In this document: positions 48,292 through 57,839 of the stretch, one piece after another
Position numbering within the stretch: position 1 is the first letter of the stretch
How the letters are laid out: every line of letters starts with the position of its first letter
DNA from: Rhizobium binae
Lineage (GTDB): Bacteria; Pseudomonadota; Alphaproteobacteria; Rhizobiales; Rhizobiaceae
Assembly: GCF_017357225.1 (NCBI RefSeq)
Contig: NZ_CP071604.1
Location: 2,855,001-2,919,000 of the forward strand
Reading direction: 5' to 3'
Length of the DNA: 64,000 bases
Position numbers and translations under genes: made by a program
The notes under the pieces: model-generated
Told to the model about the DNA's origin: nothing
The model's input: the letters and a program-made list of their open reading frames with translations, nothing else
The model's database searches: none

Positions 48292-49497
48292 ATGGACAAC
48301 AGACTTCCGGTGACGGTCCTTTCCGGCTTTCTCGGCGCCGGTAAGACGACGCTGCTGAACCACGTGCTCGCCAATCGCAAAGGCCTGCGCGTCGCCGTCA
48401 TCGTCAACGACATGAGCGAGGTGAATATCGACGCCGCCTTGGTGCGCGATGGCGGGGCCAATCTCTCGCGCACGGAGGAACAGCTGGTCGAGATGACCAA
48501 TGGCTGCATCTGCTGCACGCTGCGCGACGACCTTTTGAAGGAGGTCCGCGATCTCGCGACCCAGGGCCGCTTCGATTATCTGCTGATCGAATCCACTGGC
48601 ATCGCCGAGCCCCTGCCCATTGCCACCACCTTCGAGTTCCGCGATGAAAACGGTGTTAGCCTCTCGGAGATGGCGCGACTGGATACGATGGTGACCGTCG
48701 TCGACGCCGCCAATTTGCTCGCCGATTACGCCTCAGCTGAATTCCTCGCCGACCGCGGCGAGACGGCTGGTGATGGCGACAACCGGACCATCGTCGACCT
48801 CTTGGTCGAACAGATCGAATTCGCCGATGTCGTGGTACTGAACAAGATCGGCACGGCAAGCGAAGAAGCGCTCGGCGCCGCGCGCAAGATCGTCACCGGC
48901 CTCAATCCGGATGCGAAACTGATCGAAGCGGATTTCGGAAGAGTGGCCCTGACGGAGGTGCTCGGGACAGGCCGCTTCGATCTCGACAGAGCCGAGACCC
49001 ACCCGCTCTGGTACAAGGAATTGCACGGTTTCAAGGACCATGTGCCGGAGACCGAAGAATATGGCATCCGCTCCTTCGTCTATCGCGAGAGACGGCCCTT
49101 CCATCCGGCAAAATTGCAAGCCTTTCTCGATAAGACATGGCCGGGTGTGGTGCGCGCCAAAGGCTTCTTCTGGCTGGCCACCCGCCCGCACCATGTCGGC
49201 GAGATCAGCCAGGCGGGCCCGATCGTGCGCACCGGCAAGATGGGCCTCTGGTGGGCGGCTGTCCCGCGCGAACAATGGCCGCAGGAGCCTGGATTCCTCA
49301 ACGCCCTCGGCCCCAATCTCGATCCCGTCTGGGGCGACCGCCGCCAGGAAATCGTCTTCATCGGCGCCGATCCGATGGACGAGGTCTGGATCAGGAGAGA
49401 ACTCGACGCCTGCCTGGTCGAAGGCGATACCTTCATGCCGGAGCGCTGGCGCGACCTGCCCGACCCCTTCGCCAGTTGGAACAGGCAGGCGGCATGA
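48292..49497 (+). CDS. COG0523-family GTPase, probable zinc metallochaperone
   Basis: A 401-residue G3E-family GTPase. P-loop [15 protein letters not shown], the C-x-C-C metal motif in [13 protein letters not shown], the [10 protein letters not shown] region equivalent to NKxD (NKIG here) and a C-terminal CobW_C domain ([18 protein letters not shown]). Zur-controlled members such as ZigA, YeiR and Zng1 deliver zinc to essential enzymes when zinc is short. The Zur box at 48258 and the adjacent znu genes support that role. A tiny Cys-rich frame starts inside its stop codon. Confidence 0.9.
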   Translation: MDNRLPVTVLSGFLGAGKTTLLNHVLANRKGLRVAVIVNDMSEVNIDAALVRDGGANLSRTEEQLVEMTNGCICCTLRDDLLKEVRDLATQGRFDYLLIESTGIAEPLPIATTFEFRDENGVSLSEMARLDTMVTVVDAANLLADYASAEFLADRGETAGDGDNRTIVDLLVEQIEFADVVVLNKIGTASEEALGAARKIVTGLNPDAKLIEADFGRVALTEVLGTGRFDLDRAETHPLWYKELHGFKDHVPETEEYGIRSFVYRERRPFHPAKLQAFLDKTWPGVVRAKGFFWLATRPHHVGEISQAGPIVRTGKMGLWWAAVPREQWPQEPGFLNALGPNLDPVWGDRRQEIVFIGADPMDEVWIRRELDACLVEGDTFMPERWRDLPDPFASWNRQAA

Positions 49498-49565
49498 AGG
49501 CGATGGCGATCAAACGCTATCGCTGCATCTGCGATTGCCGCCGATCGAGGGGCTGCATCCGTTGA
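49494..49565 (+). CDS. Possible Cys-rich microprotein (23 codons)
   Basis: ATG 49494 overlaps the TGA of the COG0523 gene (ATGA), a pattern of translational coupling. The 23-codon product is basic, with Cys at residues 11, 13, 15 and 21 ([12 protein letters not shown]). Four Cys in 23 residues would suit zinc binding. Could be a real small zinc-linked protein or chance; it was not tested for conservation. Confidence 0.35.
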   Translation: MKAMAIKRYRCICDCRRSRGCIR

Positions 49566-50123
49566 CGCGTGAGCGGGAGGCTGGGGCCGAAAGACCGAAG
49601 GGGTTGCCCGGCGTAATCGCTACGCAAGTAATGCCGTTCCGTCGGAAGGCGTCTACTAGAAACACTCCCGCGGGAACGGAATGATCGGAGAATTCACGAT
49701 TGGCATAGGCGAAAGGTACCGGCAAACGCACTAATTTGAGCTTTCCCGGCCGGGCCTCTCCTTCACCGCCAAGGCCGCAGACAGGGCACGCCCAATATTT
49801 TAGGTGAGATTTAAACTTCAGCGAAGGACGTCAGAAAACTGCCCTCGCGGCCATCCGTCTTCAGATGAGCGCTGTGCTTCCGCCGCCGGCTTTCGTGCTG
49901 GCGCTTCCCGGCTCCTGCTGCGCACCGTCTGGAAGCCGTCCCCTGGATGATCGTCATGCTGGCGACCGGTTCGGCCTCACTTGCCGCGGCCGGCGCATGG
50001 TGCGAAGATCGAATTCGATTTTCGGGAGGATTAGGCGCAGATTTGAAACAAGAGCGTCCGCCGCGCGGCCCGTCGGGCTGCGCCGGATTGCTCCGCAATA
50101 GCGAAAACACCTTGGAGGAAATC
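49566..50123. other. Intergenic region
   Basis: About 560 bases with no supportable gene. A frame in phase with the VOC gene extends upstream to 49947 but has no ribosome site until 50124. The interval has mixed composition; TTTTAGGTGAGATTTAAACTT near 49800 is locally AT-rich. Confidence 0.4.
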
Positions 50124-50507
50124 ATGCCCGGCATCAGCATGCGTTATATCGTCGACGACGTCGACGCCGCGGTGGAATTCTACACCAGGCATCTCGGCTT
50201 CTCCGTCGCCCTTCACCCGGCACCAAGCTTCGCCATTCTGACCAGGGACGGCTTCCGGCTGTTCGTCAGCGGCACGACGGGTCCGGGCGGAGCTTCCCAG
50301 GCCATGCCGGACGGACGAACACCGGAACCCGGCGGATGGAACCGCATCCAGATCGAGGTCGCCGACCTCGAGGCGGAAGTCGCCAGGCTGCGCGAGGCCG
50401 GCGCGCGTTTTCGCAATGAGATCGTGCAGGGCGTCGGCGGCAAGCAGATCCTGCTCGAAGACCCCGCGGGAAACCCGATCGAGCTCTTCGAAGCGCCGAA
50501 GAGATGA
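50124..50507 (+). CDS. Small VOC-family protein
   Basis: A 127-residue protein with a single glyoxalase/bleomycin-resistance half: MRYIVDDVDAAVEFYTRHLG, DGFRLFVSGTTGPGGA and LEDPAGNPIELFEAP. The start ATG 50124 has TTGGAGGAAATC ahead and gives the usual N-terminus. Members bind metals or antibiotics as dimers; the ligand here is unknown. Confidence 0.87.
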   Translation: MPGISMRYIVDDVDAAVEFYTRHLGFSVALHPAPSFAILTRDGFRLFVSGTTGPGGASQAMPDGRTPEPGGWNRIQIEVADLEAEVARLREAGARFRNEIVQGVGGKQILLEDPAGNPIELFEAPKR

Positions 50508-50600
50508 CCGCCGCGGCGGCGCAAGAACGACGGCTGCGCCTTGTCAGCCGTGCTCCAGCGTGTAGTTTCGGATTCGCGTCAATTCAGAGGTAAGGGAAAT

Positions 50601-51932
50601 ATGGCCGAATCCGCGGGCGGGCTCTTCGACTATGTCGGGATACTAGCCGTGTTCTTTCTCGTCGCCGCCAATGGCTTCTTCGTCGCCGCCGAATTCGCCC
50701 TTGTGTCGGTCAGGCGCAGCCGGGTCGCCGAGCTTGCCGCCGCAGGCCGCATGAACGCCTCCGCCCTCCAGCGCGCCGTCGACAACCTCGACGCCAATCT
50801 CGCCGCCACCCAGCTCGGCATCACCATATCGTCGCTGGCGCTCGGCTGGGTGGGCGAGCCGGCGCTTGCCCATCTGATCGAGCCCCTGCTCTCCTGGCTG
50901 CCCGAGCCATGGGCCACGACCGGCGCCCACACCGTCGCCGTCGTCGTCGCTTTCGTCATCATCACCGCGCTGCATATCGTGCTCGGCGAGCTCGCACCCA
51001 AAAGCCTGGCGCTGCAGCGCAGTGAGGCCACCTCGCTGGCGGTGGTGCGTCCGCTCGGGCTTTTCCTTGTATTGTTCAAGCCGGCGATCTTCACCCTCAA
51101 CGGCATGGGCAACCTCGTGCTGCGGGCAGTCGGCCTCCGTGCCGGAACCGGAGAATCCTCGTTCCACTCGCCGCAAGAGTTGAAATTGCTGGTCGCCGAA
51201 AGCCAGGAAGCGGGGCTTCTGAACCCGGTGCAGCAGCAATTGGTCGAGCGGGTATTCAACATCGGCGACAGACCGGTCTCCGACATCATGACCCCACGTC
51301 TTGACGTCGAATGGTTCGATGCCGACGACAGCGACGCGGAGATCCTGAAAACGATCCGCGAATGCAGCCACGAGCAGCTGCTGGTCGCCCGCGGCTCGAT
51401 CGACGAGCCGATCGGAATGGTGTTGAAAAAGGATCTTCTCGATCAGGTGCTCGACGGCGGCAAGGTCCGGCCGCTGGAGGTGGTCAAACAACCCCTGGTG
51501 CTGCACGAGGGCACCAAGGTCGTGCGCGTCATCGACAGCTTCAAGGCCTCGCCCGTGCGCCTCGCCATCGTCATCGACGAATATGGCAGCCTCGAGGGCA
51601 TCGTCACCCAGACAGATCTACTGGAAGCCATCGCCGGCGATCTTCCGGGCGCCGACGAGGAACCCGACATCGTCGTTCGGGAAGACGGCTCGCTGCTGAT
51701 CGACGCGATGATGCCGGCCTTCGACGCCTTCGAGCGGTTGGGCCTCAAGGATCGGCCCGAGGCGGACTTCCATACGCTCGCTGGCTTCGCGCTGCATCAG
51801 CTCCAGCATATCCCCGAAGCCGGCGAAACCTTCCTCTTCGACGGCTGGCGCTTCGAGGTGATCGACATGGACGGCATGCGCATCGACAAGATGCTCGCGA
51901 GCCGCATTGCCGCGGATGGAGCGGAGGCTTAA
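50601..51932 (+). CDS. CNNM/CorC-type (hemolysin family) membrane protein
   Basis: A 443-residue protein with a DUF21/CNNM membrane domain of about four helices (ILAVFFLVAANGFFVAAEFA, ITISSLALGWVGEPALAHLI), then two CBS domains (VSDIMTPRLDVEWFDAD, RLAIVIDEYGSLEGIVTQTD) and a C-terminal CorC_HlyC domain (ADFHTLAGFALHQLQHIPEA). Related proteins take part in Mg2+/Co2+ efflux. ATG 50601 has AAGGG ahead. Confidence 0.92.
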   Translation: MAESAGGLFDYVGILAVFFLVAANGFFVAAEFALVSVRRSRVAELAAAGRMNASALQRAVDNLDANLAATQLGITISSLALGWVGEPALAHLIEPLLSWLPEPWATTGAHTVAVVVAFVIITALHIVLGELAPKSLALQRSEATSLAVVRPLGLFLVLFKPAIFTLNGMGNLVLRAVGLRAGTGESSFHSPQELKLLVAESQEAGLLNPVQQQLVERVFNIGDRPVSDIMTPRLDVEWFDADDSDAEILKTIRECSHEQLLVARGSIDEPIGMVLKKDLLDQVLDGGKVRPLEVVKQPLVLHEGTKVVRVIDSFKASPVRLAIVIDEYGSLEGIVTQTDLLEAIAGDLPGADEEPDIVVREDGSLLIDAMMPAFDAFERLGLKDRPEADFHTLAGFALHQLQHIPEAGETFLFDGWRFEVIDMDGMRIDKMLASRIAADGAEA

Positions 51933-53354
51933 TCAGGTCATCGCCAGCGTCCAGAGCATGCCGGCGGCGGCGCAGCTGAGCAGTGTCGCGATGACGGAGG
52001 TCTTGAATCGGAAGATCGCGATCGCGGCGGCGGCCGACAGCGCCATCGCTGCCGGCACAGCCGATTGCAGCACGGGAATGTCGAGCCGCAGGCCACCAAG
52101 GCTGACGACGGCGACCTGGGCAAACAGCGTGTGCAGCCCAAACCAGATGGCAAGGTTGAGAATGACCCCGACCACCGCCGCCGTTATCGCCGACATTGCC
52201 CCTGCCAGCGCGATATTGCCGCGCAGTCTTTCGATGAACGGCGCTCCCAGGAAGATCCAGAGAAAACACGGCACGAAGGTCACCCATGTCGTCAGCATCG
52301 CCGCAAGCGTGGCAGCCAGCATGGGATTCAGTGATCCGGGATTTCGATAGGCGCCCATGAAACCAACGAACTGGACGACCATGATCAGCGGTCCGGGCGT
52401 CGTTTCGGCCATGCCGAGGCCATCGAGCATCTCGCCCGGCTTCAACCAGCCGAAGTGCTGCACGGCTTCCTGGGCGACATAGGCAAGGACGGCATAGGCG
52501 CCGCCGAAGGTGACGACAGCCATCTTGCTGAAGAACAGGCCGATCTCGGCAAAGACGCTGCCCACCCCGAAGATCGCGTAGAAGGCAGCGACCGGAATGA
52601 ACCACAGGGCAAGCAGAACCGTCGACATGCGTAAGGACCAGGCGAGATTCGGGCGCGCATGGGCCGGTATGTCCTCGCCCAGCACTGAATCGGCATCCGA
52701 TAGCACCGGCCCGCTGCCGGCCTTGTGCCCGCCGCCGGTCTTGAAGGCGGCAAGCCCGGCCTGGCCGCCGAAAAAGCCGGTGATTCCCGCTGCGAGCACG
52801 ATCAGAGGGAACGGCACATGAAGAAAGAAGATGGCGACAAATGCCGCTGCCGCGATCGCGACCATGATCTTATTCCTCAAGGCCCGGCCGCCGATGCGAA
52901 TGACGGCCTGCACGACGACGGCAAGCACGGCCGCCTTCAGGCCGAAGAACAGGCCGGCGACGATGCCGACGTTGCCATAGGCGGCATAGATGTAGCTGAG
53001 ACAGAGGATCGACAGAAACCCCGGCAGCACGAACAATATTCCGGCAATGAGGCCGCCCGCGGTCCGGTGCATCAGCCAGCCGATATAGATGGCGAGCTGC
53101 TGCGCCTCGGGGCCGGGAAGCAGCATGCAATAGTTCAGCGCATGCAGGAAACGATGCTCGCCGATCCATCGCTTCTCGTCGACGATGATCCGGTGCATGA
53201 CGGCGATCTGACCGGCCGGGCCGCCGAAACTCAGGGCCGCGACCCGCAGCCAGACCCGCAAGGCTTCACTGAACGAAACGCTGTGATAATGCCCCTCGTC
53301 CGCATGTTTCTCCGCCATTTCGCCAGCGGGCGCATTTCCTGTCATCTCGGCCAT
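51933..53354 (-). CDS. chrA: Chromate transporter ChrA
   Basis: A 473-residue CHR-family permease with two homologous halves of about 200 residues. Signatures are visible as SFGGPAGQIAVMHRIIVDEK and MLLPGPEAQQLAIYIGWL in the first half and TFGGAYAVLAYVAQEAV and ETTPGPLIMVVQFVGF in the second. It exports chromate from the cytoplasm. ATG 53354 is 1 base after the chrB stop codon, so they form a chrBA operon. A longer frame to 53504 is a shadow of chrB. Confidence 0.92.
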   Translation of the reverse strand: MAEMTGNAPAGEMAEKHADEGHYHSVSFSEALRVWLRVAALSFGGPAGQIAVMHRIIVDEKRWIGEHRFLHALNYCMLLPGPEAQQLAIYIGWLMHRTAGGLIAGILFVLPGFLSILCLSYIYAAYGNVGIVAGLFFGLKAAVLAVVVQAVIRIGGRALRNKIMVAIAAAAFVAIFFLHVPFPLIVLAAGITGFFGGQAGLAAFKTGGGHKAGSGPVLSDADSVLGEDIPAHARPNLAWSLRMSTVLLALWFIPVAAFYAIFGVGSVFAEIGLFFSKMAVVTFGGAYAVLAYVAQEAVQHFGWLKPGEMLDGLGMAETTPGPLIMVVQFVGFMGAYRNPGSLNPMLAATLAAMLTTWVTFVPCFLWIFLGAPFIERLRGNIALAGAMSAITAAVVGVILNLAIWFGLHTLFAQVAVVSLGGLRLDIPVLQSAVPAAMALSAAAAIAIFRFKTSVIATLLSCAAAGMLWTLAMT

Positions 53355-53355
53355 C

Positions 53356-54171
53356 TCATGCCCTCTTTTTCGGAGCGGGCCAGTTGTGGGTCTCCTCCGT
53401 CGCGTCGCGGCACCAGCGGAAGAAGGCGTCATAAAGAAGCATGCCGGCCTCGAGCTGTTCCAGATCGTCGGAATACATCCTCGACAGGCCGAGCGACGCG
53501 GCAAGCAGACCGGGCGCCTCGGGTGCGAGATCGAGTCTTGCGGTATCGGCGGCGCGGACGATCTTCGCCAGGCGCAGCAGTGGTTCCGACGCCAGCCCGA
53601 ACTCTTCGACCATCACGTCGAAGGTGCAGAGTTCGCCGCGATGGCTCCAGAACACCTCCTCAATATCGAAGGGTGTTGCCCCGAAGCGCGTTCCGACGTC
53701 CAGAACATCGGGCGTCGGCACGAACAGAAACAGCGCGTTCGGATCGACGAAACGCCGGATCAGCCACGGGCAGGCGATGCGGTCGATCTTCGGCCGAGCC
53801 CGCGTCACCCAGACGGTGCGTCCCTCCAGGTCGCGGCGCGGCAGCTTTTCCGCCGGCACCGCCGGTCCTTCGGCGATCCATGCGTCGAAGCCGCCCTCGA
53901 GGCTCTCGGCCTCCATTCCGGCGTGGCGGAGATAGGCGGCGACCCCGTGGCTGAGCTTGCCGCCTCTCTGACAGACCACGACGACGGCATCGGCCTCGAC
54001 GCTGCCTGCCCAGACGACGACATCGGCATGGCTGCGCCGGATCGAGCCCGGCACCAGCCGCGGATCAAGCGCAAAATCCTCTTCGGTGCGAACATCGATG
54101 ATGCAAGGCGCACCCGGCGTGCCGATGAGGCGGCTGAGTTTATCGGGAGAAATTTCGAGAAATGACGGCAT
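53356..54171 (-). CDS. chrB: Rhodanese-ChrB chromate-resistance protein
   Basis: A 271-residue fusion. Residues about 5-105 form a rhodanese-like domain with an active-loop Cys (VVVCQRGGKLSHG); residues about 115-265 are the ChrB C-terminal domain (RPKIDRIACPWLIRRFVDPN, YDAFFRWCRDATEETH). The usual ChrB N-terminal regulatory domain is replaced by rhodanese. It probably senses or handles sulfate/chromate and acts with ChrA. Lies 1 base upstream of chrA. Confidence 0.9.
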   Translation of the reverse strand: MPSFLEISPDKLSRLIGTPGAPCIIDVRTEEDFALDPRLVPGSIRRSHADVVVWAGSVEADAVVVVCQRGGKLSHGVAAYLRHAGMEAESLEGGFDAWIAEGPAVPAEKLPRRDLEGRTVWVTRARPKIDRIACPWLIRRFVDPNALFLFVPTPDVLDVGTRFGATPFDIEEVFWSHRGELCTFDVMVEEFGLASEPLLRLAKIVRAADTARLDLAPEAPGLLAASLGLSRMYSDDLEQLEAGMLLYDAFFRWCRDATEETHNWPAPKKRA

Positions 54172-54484
54172 GACGCGTCCCTCCGTTGATCGGTTCTACT
54201 GGACGCGATTCTTCAGCATGGCGCCTCGTGGGGTGATCGCGACCCCATGCAAAATCATTCGCAAAGAGACCCGGCCATGTCAAGCGCTCGGTCGGCCCCT
54301 GGCGGCGGAGCTTCTCTGCCGGCGCCAGACCGACCGGCCAATTCAGCAGATCCGGCGAATATCAGCTGCCAATCCTTGGGGCGTTCCATGCCGGAAATCC
54401 CTGATATTATTCGCCTCGCGGCCCCAGAATGGAACAAAAAGCGCGTTGCGCCATTTCCTTGTCACCGCAAGAGGAGAAAGTACC

Positions 54485-54802
54485 ATGACGTACGACCCCA
54501 ATAATGCCAACGACCCGAACCGCCCGCTGAACCCGAATCTGGACCTGCGCACGACGCCGACCGCGCGCAGCAGCAATACGTGGGTTGTCTGGGTTGCTGC
54601 ATTGGCCGTGATCGCTGTCGCTGCATTCGCCTATTCGCAGTGGAGCAGCAGCCCCGGCACCTCACCGGACACGACCGCCTCCACAACCCAATCCGAGCCG
54701 GCGCCGGCCAAGCCGATCGCTCCGACCGACAACAGCGCAACGCCCGCACCCGCACCGGCACCAGCCCCGGCCACGCCGCCGGCTGCCCCTGCCCAGCAGT
54801 AA
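54485..54802 (+). CDS. Small membrane protein with Pro/Ala-rich tail
   Basis: A 105-residue protein: a polar Asn/Pro-rich head (NNANDPNRPLNPNLDLR), one helix (WVVWVAALAVIAVAAFAYSQ, about 33-52) and a Pro/Ala/Thr-rich tail. This type occurs in rhizobia as a small conserved envelope protein of unknown function. GAGGAGAAAGTACC lies ahead of the ATG. A terminator follows 18 bases after the stop. Confidence 0.7.
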   Translation: MTYDPNNANDPNRPLNPNLDLRTTPTARSSNTWVVWVAALAVIAVAAFAYSQWSSSPGTSPDTTASTTQSEPAPAKPIAPTDNSATPAPAPAPAPATPPAAPAQQ

Positions 54803-54819
54803 GCGCAGCGTCGCAGAAA

Positions 54820-54847
54820 GAAGCCGGCCCGCTGTCGGCTTCTTTTC
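54820..54847 (+). terminator. Rho-independent terminator
   Basis: GAAGCCG (54820-54826) pairs with CGGCTTC (54836-54842) around a 9-nt loop, followed by TTTT (54843-54846). Confidence 0.75.
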
Positions 54848-55061
54848 CGCGGCAGGCCTTGAACGTCGCCAAGCAAGTCCCATCTAAGGGCTATAGAGTT
54901 TGTTTCTGACGGTTGACCACGGAGGTACTGGCAGCCGTTGTCGAGACAAATCGAGGAAGGTCGGTGCGAGTTTCGCCCGGCCTTTTTTCTTGCCCATGGA
55001 GGCGAAGGCACGCCGAAACCGACACGATTGGGCAAATTCGAGTTGGCGCCTCATCCCAATC

Positions 55062-55364
55062 TTATTTGGGGATCCTGTTATAGAATGATTGGGGATCGTA
55101 GACGCACTCGTAATCGAGACGGCACATTTTGCCGTTGGCGTCCCTAACCGTTGCCGTGTCGTACTTGTCACCCAGATTGCACCTGGCCGGCGGATAACGG
55201 AAGCTGCGACCGCCGATGCCCATGCGCACGAAAACCGCCTTGTCCTTGCGGATGATCTGCGCGAGCTCCGCGCAGCTGTGATCCCTGGCATTGACCTCCA
55301 CCGCCTCGACGGCAAGCGCTGCAGACGGAAATAGCAGGGCGACGACCATGGCAACGTTTTTCAT
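55062..55364 (-). CDS. Secreted four-Cys protein, tandem paralogue A
   Basis: A 100-residue protein with a signal peptide (cut near AVA) and a mature part DHSCAELAQIIRKDKAVFVR, GGRSFRYPPARCNLGDKYDT, NGKMCRLDYECVYDP. Four Cys suggest two disulfides. It is a tandem paralogue of the gene at 55465-55761 (HSC, RYPPA-x-C, C-x-LDY-x-C conserved). Start ATG 55364; longer frames upstream run into the neighbouring gene. Function unknown; periplasmic or extracellular. Confidence 0.75.
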   Translation of the reverse strand: MKNVAMVVALLFPSAALAVEAVEVNARDHSCAELAQIIRKDKAVFVRMGIGGRSFRYPPARCNLGDKYDTATVRDANGKMCRLDYECVYDPQSFYNRIPK

Positions 55365-55464
55365 GTAAACTCCTGAATGTGAAACCATGATGAATGACGA
55401 TAAAGGCGAGCGGCCTTCCGAACGCAACAATCTCCAGCGACTCAATCGACAGCAGAATCCGGCT

Positions 55465-55761
55465 CTAAGGAAAATTATAGGGCGATGCCGGATCGAAGAC
55501 GCAGGCGTAATCGAGAACGCACGACTTGCCCTCTCTGTCGCGGAAACTCGTCGTCGAGCGCTTGTCGCCCATGCTGCACTGCGCCGGCGGATAGCGGAAA
55601 CTGCGGCCGCCGAATCCGACACGGACAAACACTTTTTTGTTCTGCCGGATGATCTGCGCAATCTCGCTGCAGCTGTGATCGTTGGCTCGGACCTCCATTG
55701 CGCCTGCGGCCAAGGCCGGCAGCGGCAATGATAAGGCGACGACCAATATTATGGTTCTCAT
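55465..55761 (-). CDS. Secreted four-Cys protein, tandem paralogue B
   Basis: A 98-residue protein of the same type: signal peptide, then DHSCSEIAQIIRQNKKVFVR, GGRSFRYPPAQCSMGDK, GKSCVLDYACVFDP. It lies upstream of paralogue A by 100 bases on the same strand, a recent duplication. Conserved pattern HSC-x-E-x-AQIIR-x-x-K-x-VFVR-x-G-x-GGRSFRYPPA. Role unknown. Confidence 0.75.
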   Translation of the reverse strand: MRTIILVVALSLPLPALAAGAMEVRANDHSCSEIAQIIRQNKKVFVRVGFGGRSFRYPPAQCSMGDKRSTTSFRDREGKSCVLDYACVFDPASPYNFP

Positions 55762-55888
55762 TGGCCCCTCCACTACGCGCGGAAGATAGGGCGCGGCGAT
55801 CACCGCTGCCAGCCCTGGGCATGCCGTCGCATCGGAACAAGGCCGACGAATTCGGCCCTGACACAATAATCAATCTTATCAAGAAGTT

Positions 55889-55964
<76 letters not shown>

Positions 55965-56088
55965 GTTCGCGCTTGGTTGCGCGGTGTGACGGGGCGTATA
56001 AACACGATCGGCAGGCTTGTCCAGCGCATCGGCGAAAATTCTTTGGTTAATCTCAAAGATTTTTGCGCATGGCTGAAATGCAATAAAA

Positions 56089-57000
56089 TCAGAGGTCGAG
56101 CGTGCCGCTCGCCAACCGCACCGCCTGGCCGCCGATCCGCGCGTTGGAAATCGCCCCGCCGTCGACATCGATATGCAGGTGGATGAAAGAGGGGCGGCCC
56201 ATCTCGACGCCCTGTTCGATCATGATCGGGTGGTGCCCGTCCGTCAGCCGGTCGAAATGGCGGATAGCGCCGGAAAGTGCGGCTGCCGCCGCGCCGGTGG
56301 CCGGATCTTCGACGATGCCCATGCCGCTGGCGAACATGCGCGCATGGAACTTCGCCACATGGTTGACGCCGCCACGGCAATAGACATAGGCCGAGGCAAG
56401 CGCGCCATCGACGAAGGGCACGATCTTTTCCCACAGCTGCGGATCGAATTCCACCCGCTGCGCCGTGCCGACATCGTGCACCGGAATGAGCAGGAACGGC
56501 ACCCCGGCGCTCCAGACCGAGGGAACGTGATTTTCAAAGCCGATCTCAGTCACTTTCAACGACAAAGCGTCGGCGATGCCGAGCTTGTCTAGCGGCATGA
56601 CGGCCTGCTGCGATTTGCGCGGCAGGTCGAATTCGGCAAAGCTCGCCTCGCCCTCCCTCAGCCGCACCGCGCAGCGGACCGGCCCGACATTTTCCTCGAG
56701 CACCGTAACGAGATCGAGCGCCGCTGCGCCGTGTGCCCGCTCGGCGAGCGCAATCGCCGTGCCGACCGTCGGATGGCCGGCAAAGGGCAGCTCGCGGCCC
56801 GGCGTAAATATCCGGAGCTTCGCCGCATAGGCGGGATTGGTCGAAGGCTGCACGAAAACCGTCTCGGAAAGATTGATCTCCCGAGTGATCGCCTGCATCG
56901 CCTCGTCGCTGAGATCGTCTCCGTCGAAGACCACCGCCAGCGGATTGCCTGCAAGCTTTCGATCGGTGAACACGTCATAGACGCTGTAGCTTCGCGCCAC
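56089..57000 (-). CDS. PhzF-family isomerase/epimerase
   Basis: A 303-residue protein of the PhzF (diaminopimelate-epimerase-like) family: YSVYDVFTDRKLAGNPLAVV, the active Glu in INLSETVFVQPS, FAGHPTVGTAIALAE and GIVEDPATGAAAAALSGAIR. Start is GTG 57000 with AAGGAGG 6 bases ahead. Family members isomerise small acids; most are not part of phenazine biosynthesis, and no phz genes are here. Substrate unknown. Confidence 0.9.
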   Translation of the reverse strand: MARSYSVYDVFTDRKLAGNPLAVVFDGDDLSDEAMQAITREINLSETVFVQPSTNPAYAAKLRIFTPGRELPFAGHPTVGTAIALAERAHGAAALDLVTVLEENVGPVRCAVRLREGEASFAEFDLPRKSQQAVMPLDKLGIADALSLKVTEIGFENHVPSVWSAGVPFLLIPVHDVGTAQRVEFDPQLWEKIVPFVDGALASAYVYCRGGVNHVAKFHARMFASGMGIVEDPATGAAAAALSGAIRHFDRLTDGHHPIMIEQGVEMGRPSFIHLHIDVDGGAISNARIGGQAVRLASGTLDL

Positions 57001-57065
57001 ATCGGCCTCCTTGAATCGATCATCGCGCCGTCAACCTGCCCGACCACGCGGTCGAGTGCAAGGCG

Positions 57066-57839
57066 CTAACGCCGGTTACCCTTTCCGAAATACCAGTCGA
57101 TGACGGGCAGCATGGCGACGTTGTAGGGATGGGCCGCCGGATCGGCCGAACGGATCGCCACCGCACCTGCGATTTCTTTGTCCTCGGCAACCAGCATGTG
57201 GGCCTCGATCCGCTTCACCATCTCGTCGGCCGTCATATCGAAGCGGAAGAGCCTGAGCAGGGTCACCGTGCGCCTGGCATGGCTGGCAAAGAGCCCTTCC
57301 CCCGCGACCGCGTCGACCAGCTCCAGTCCGGTCTCCTCGTGAACTTCGCGGCGCATGTTGGCCTCGATGTCACAGCGCCCGTCGATGATATCCTCCGGTT
57401 CCAGCGAGCCGGCCGCGAAATAGACCTGGCCGGGATTGGCGGTATGCGCGCCCATGCGGATCGCCACGAGCGCGCCGTCTGCGCTTTCGAGCACGGGATA
57501 GGCGAAGATGTGCAGGCCGCCCTGGCGTTGCGGCTGCCGCCGCCACCACATGAAGGCGGAAAAAGGAGTGACGTAGCCTTCGCCCGCGATCCCCTCTTGG
57601 CTGAACGACAGCCGCTGTTGGAACACCAGGCGGCCGTCGAACAGCGCCGGGTTGGCGGCGGTTTCCTTCGCCCAGTTTTCACGGATCGCCGCCTCCTCGG
57701 CGACGACGAAGGGATGGGCGCCGGGCAGCACGCGCAGGTCGACGCCGGCGATCGGGAAAACCGCCGCTTCCGGCGGCCAGCCCGCGAAATCATCGGAAAT
57801 ATCGCTCGTCGGAAATTTCAAGTTCAAATTCGTTTTCAT
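57066..57839 (-). CDS. NUDIX-family hydrolase
   Basis: A 257-residue NUDIX protein: the box reads SLEPEDIIDGRCDIEANM then RREVHEETGLEL, retaining REVxEETGL. The position expected for the first Glu (G-x5-E) seems altered. It has N- and C-terminal extensions beyond the usual core. Start ATG 57839 overlaps the stop of the EEP gene (ATGA), so they are coupled. The substrate (nucleoside diphosphate linked to X) is unknown. Confidence 0.85.
   Translation of the reverse strand: MKTNLNLKFPTSDISDDFAGWPPEAAVFPIAGVDLRVLPGAHPFVVAEEAAIRENWAKETAANPALFDGRLVFQQRLSFSQEGIAGEGYVTPFSAFMWWRRQPQRQGGLHIFAYPVLESADGALVAIRMGAHTANPGQVYFAAGSLEPEDIIDGRCDIEANMRREVHEETGLELVDAVAGEGLFASHARRTVTLLRLFRFDMTADEMVKRIEAHMLVAEDKEIAGAVAIRSADPAAHPYNVAMLPVIDWYFGKGNRR

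Noticed and set aside
49510-49731. 73-codon minus-strand frame
   Set aside because: Weak composition, no ribosome site, and it overlaps the tail of the COG0523 transcript unit.
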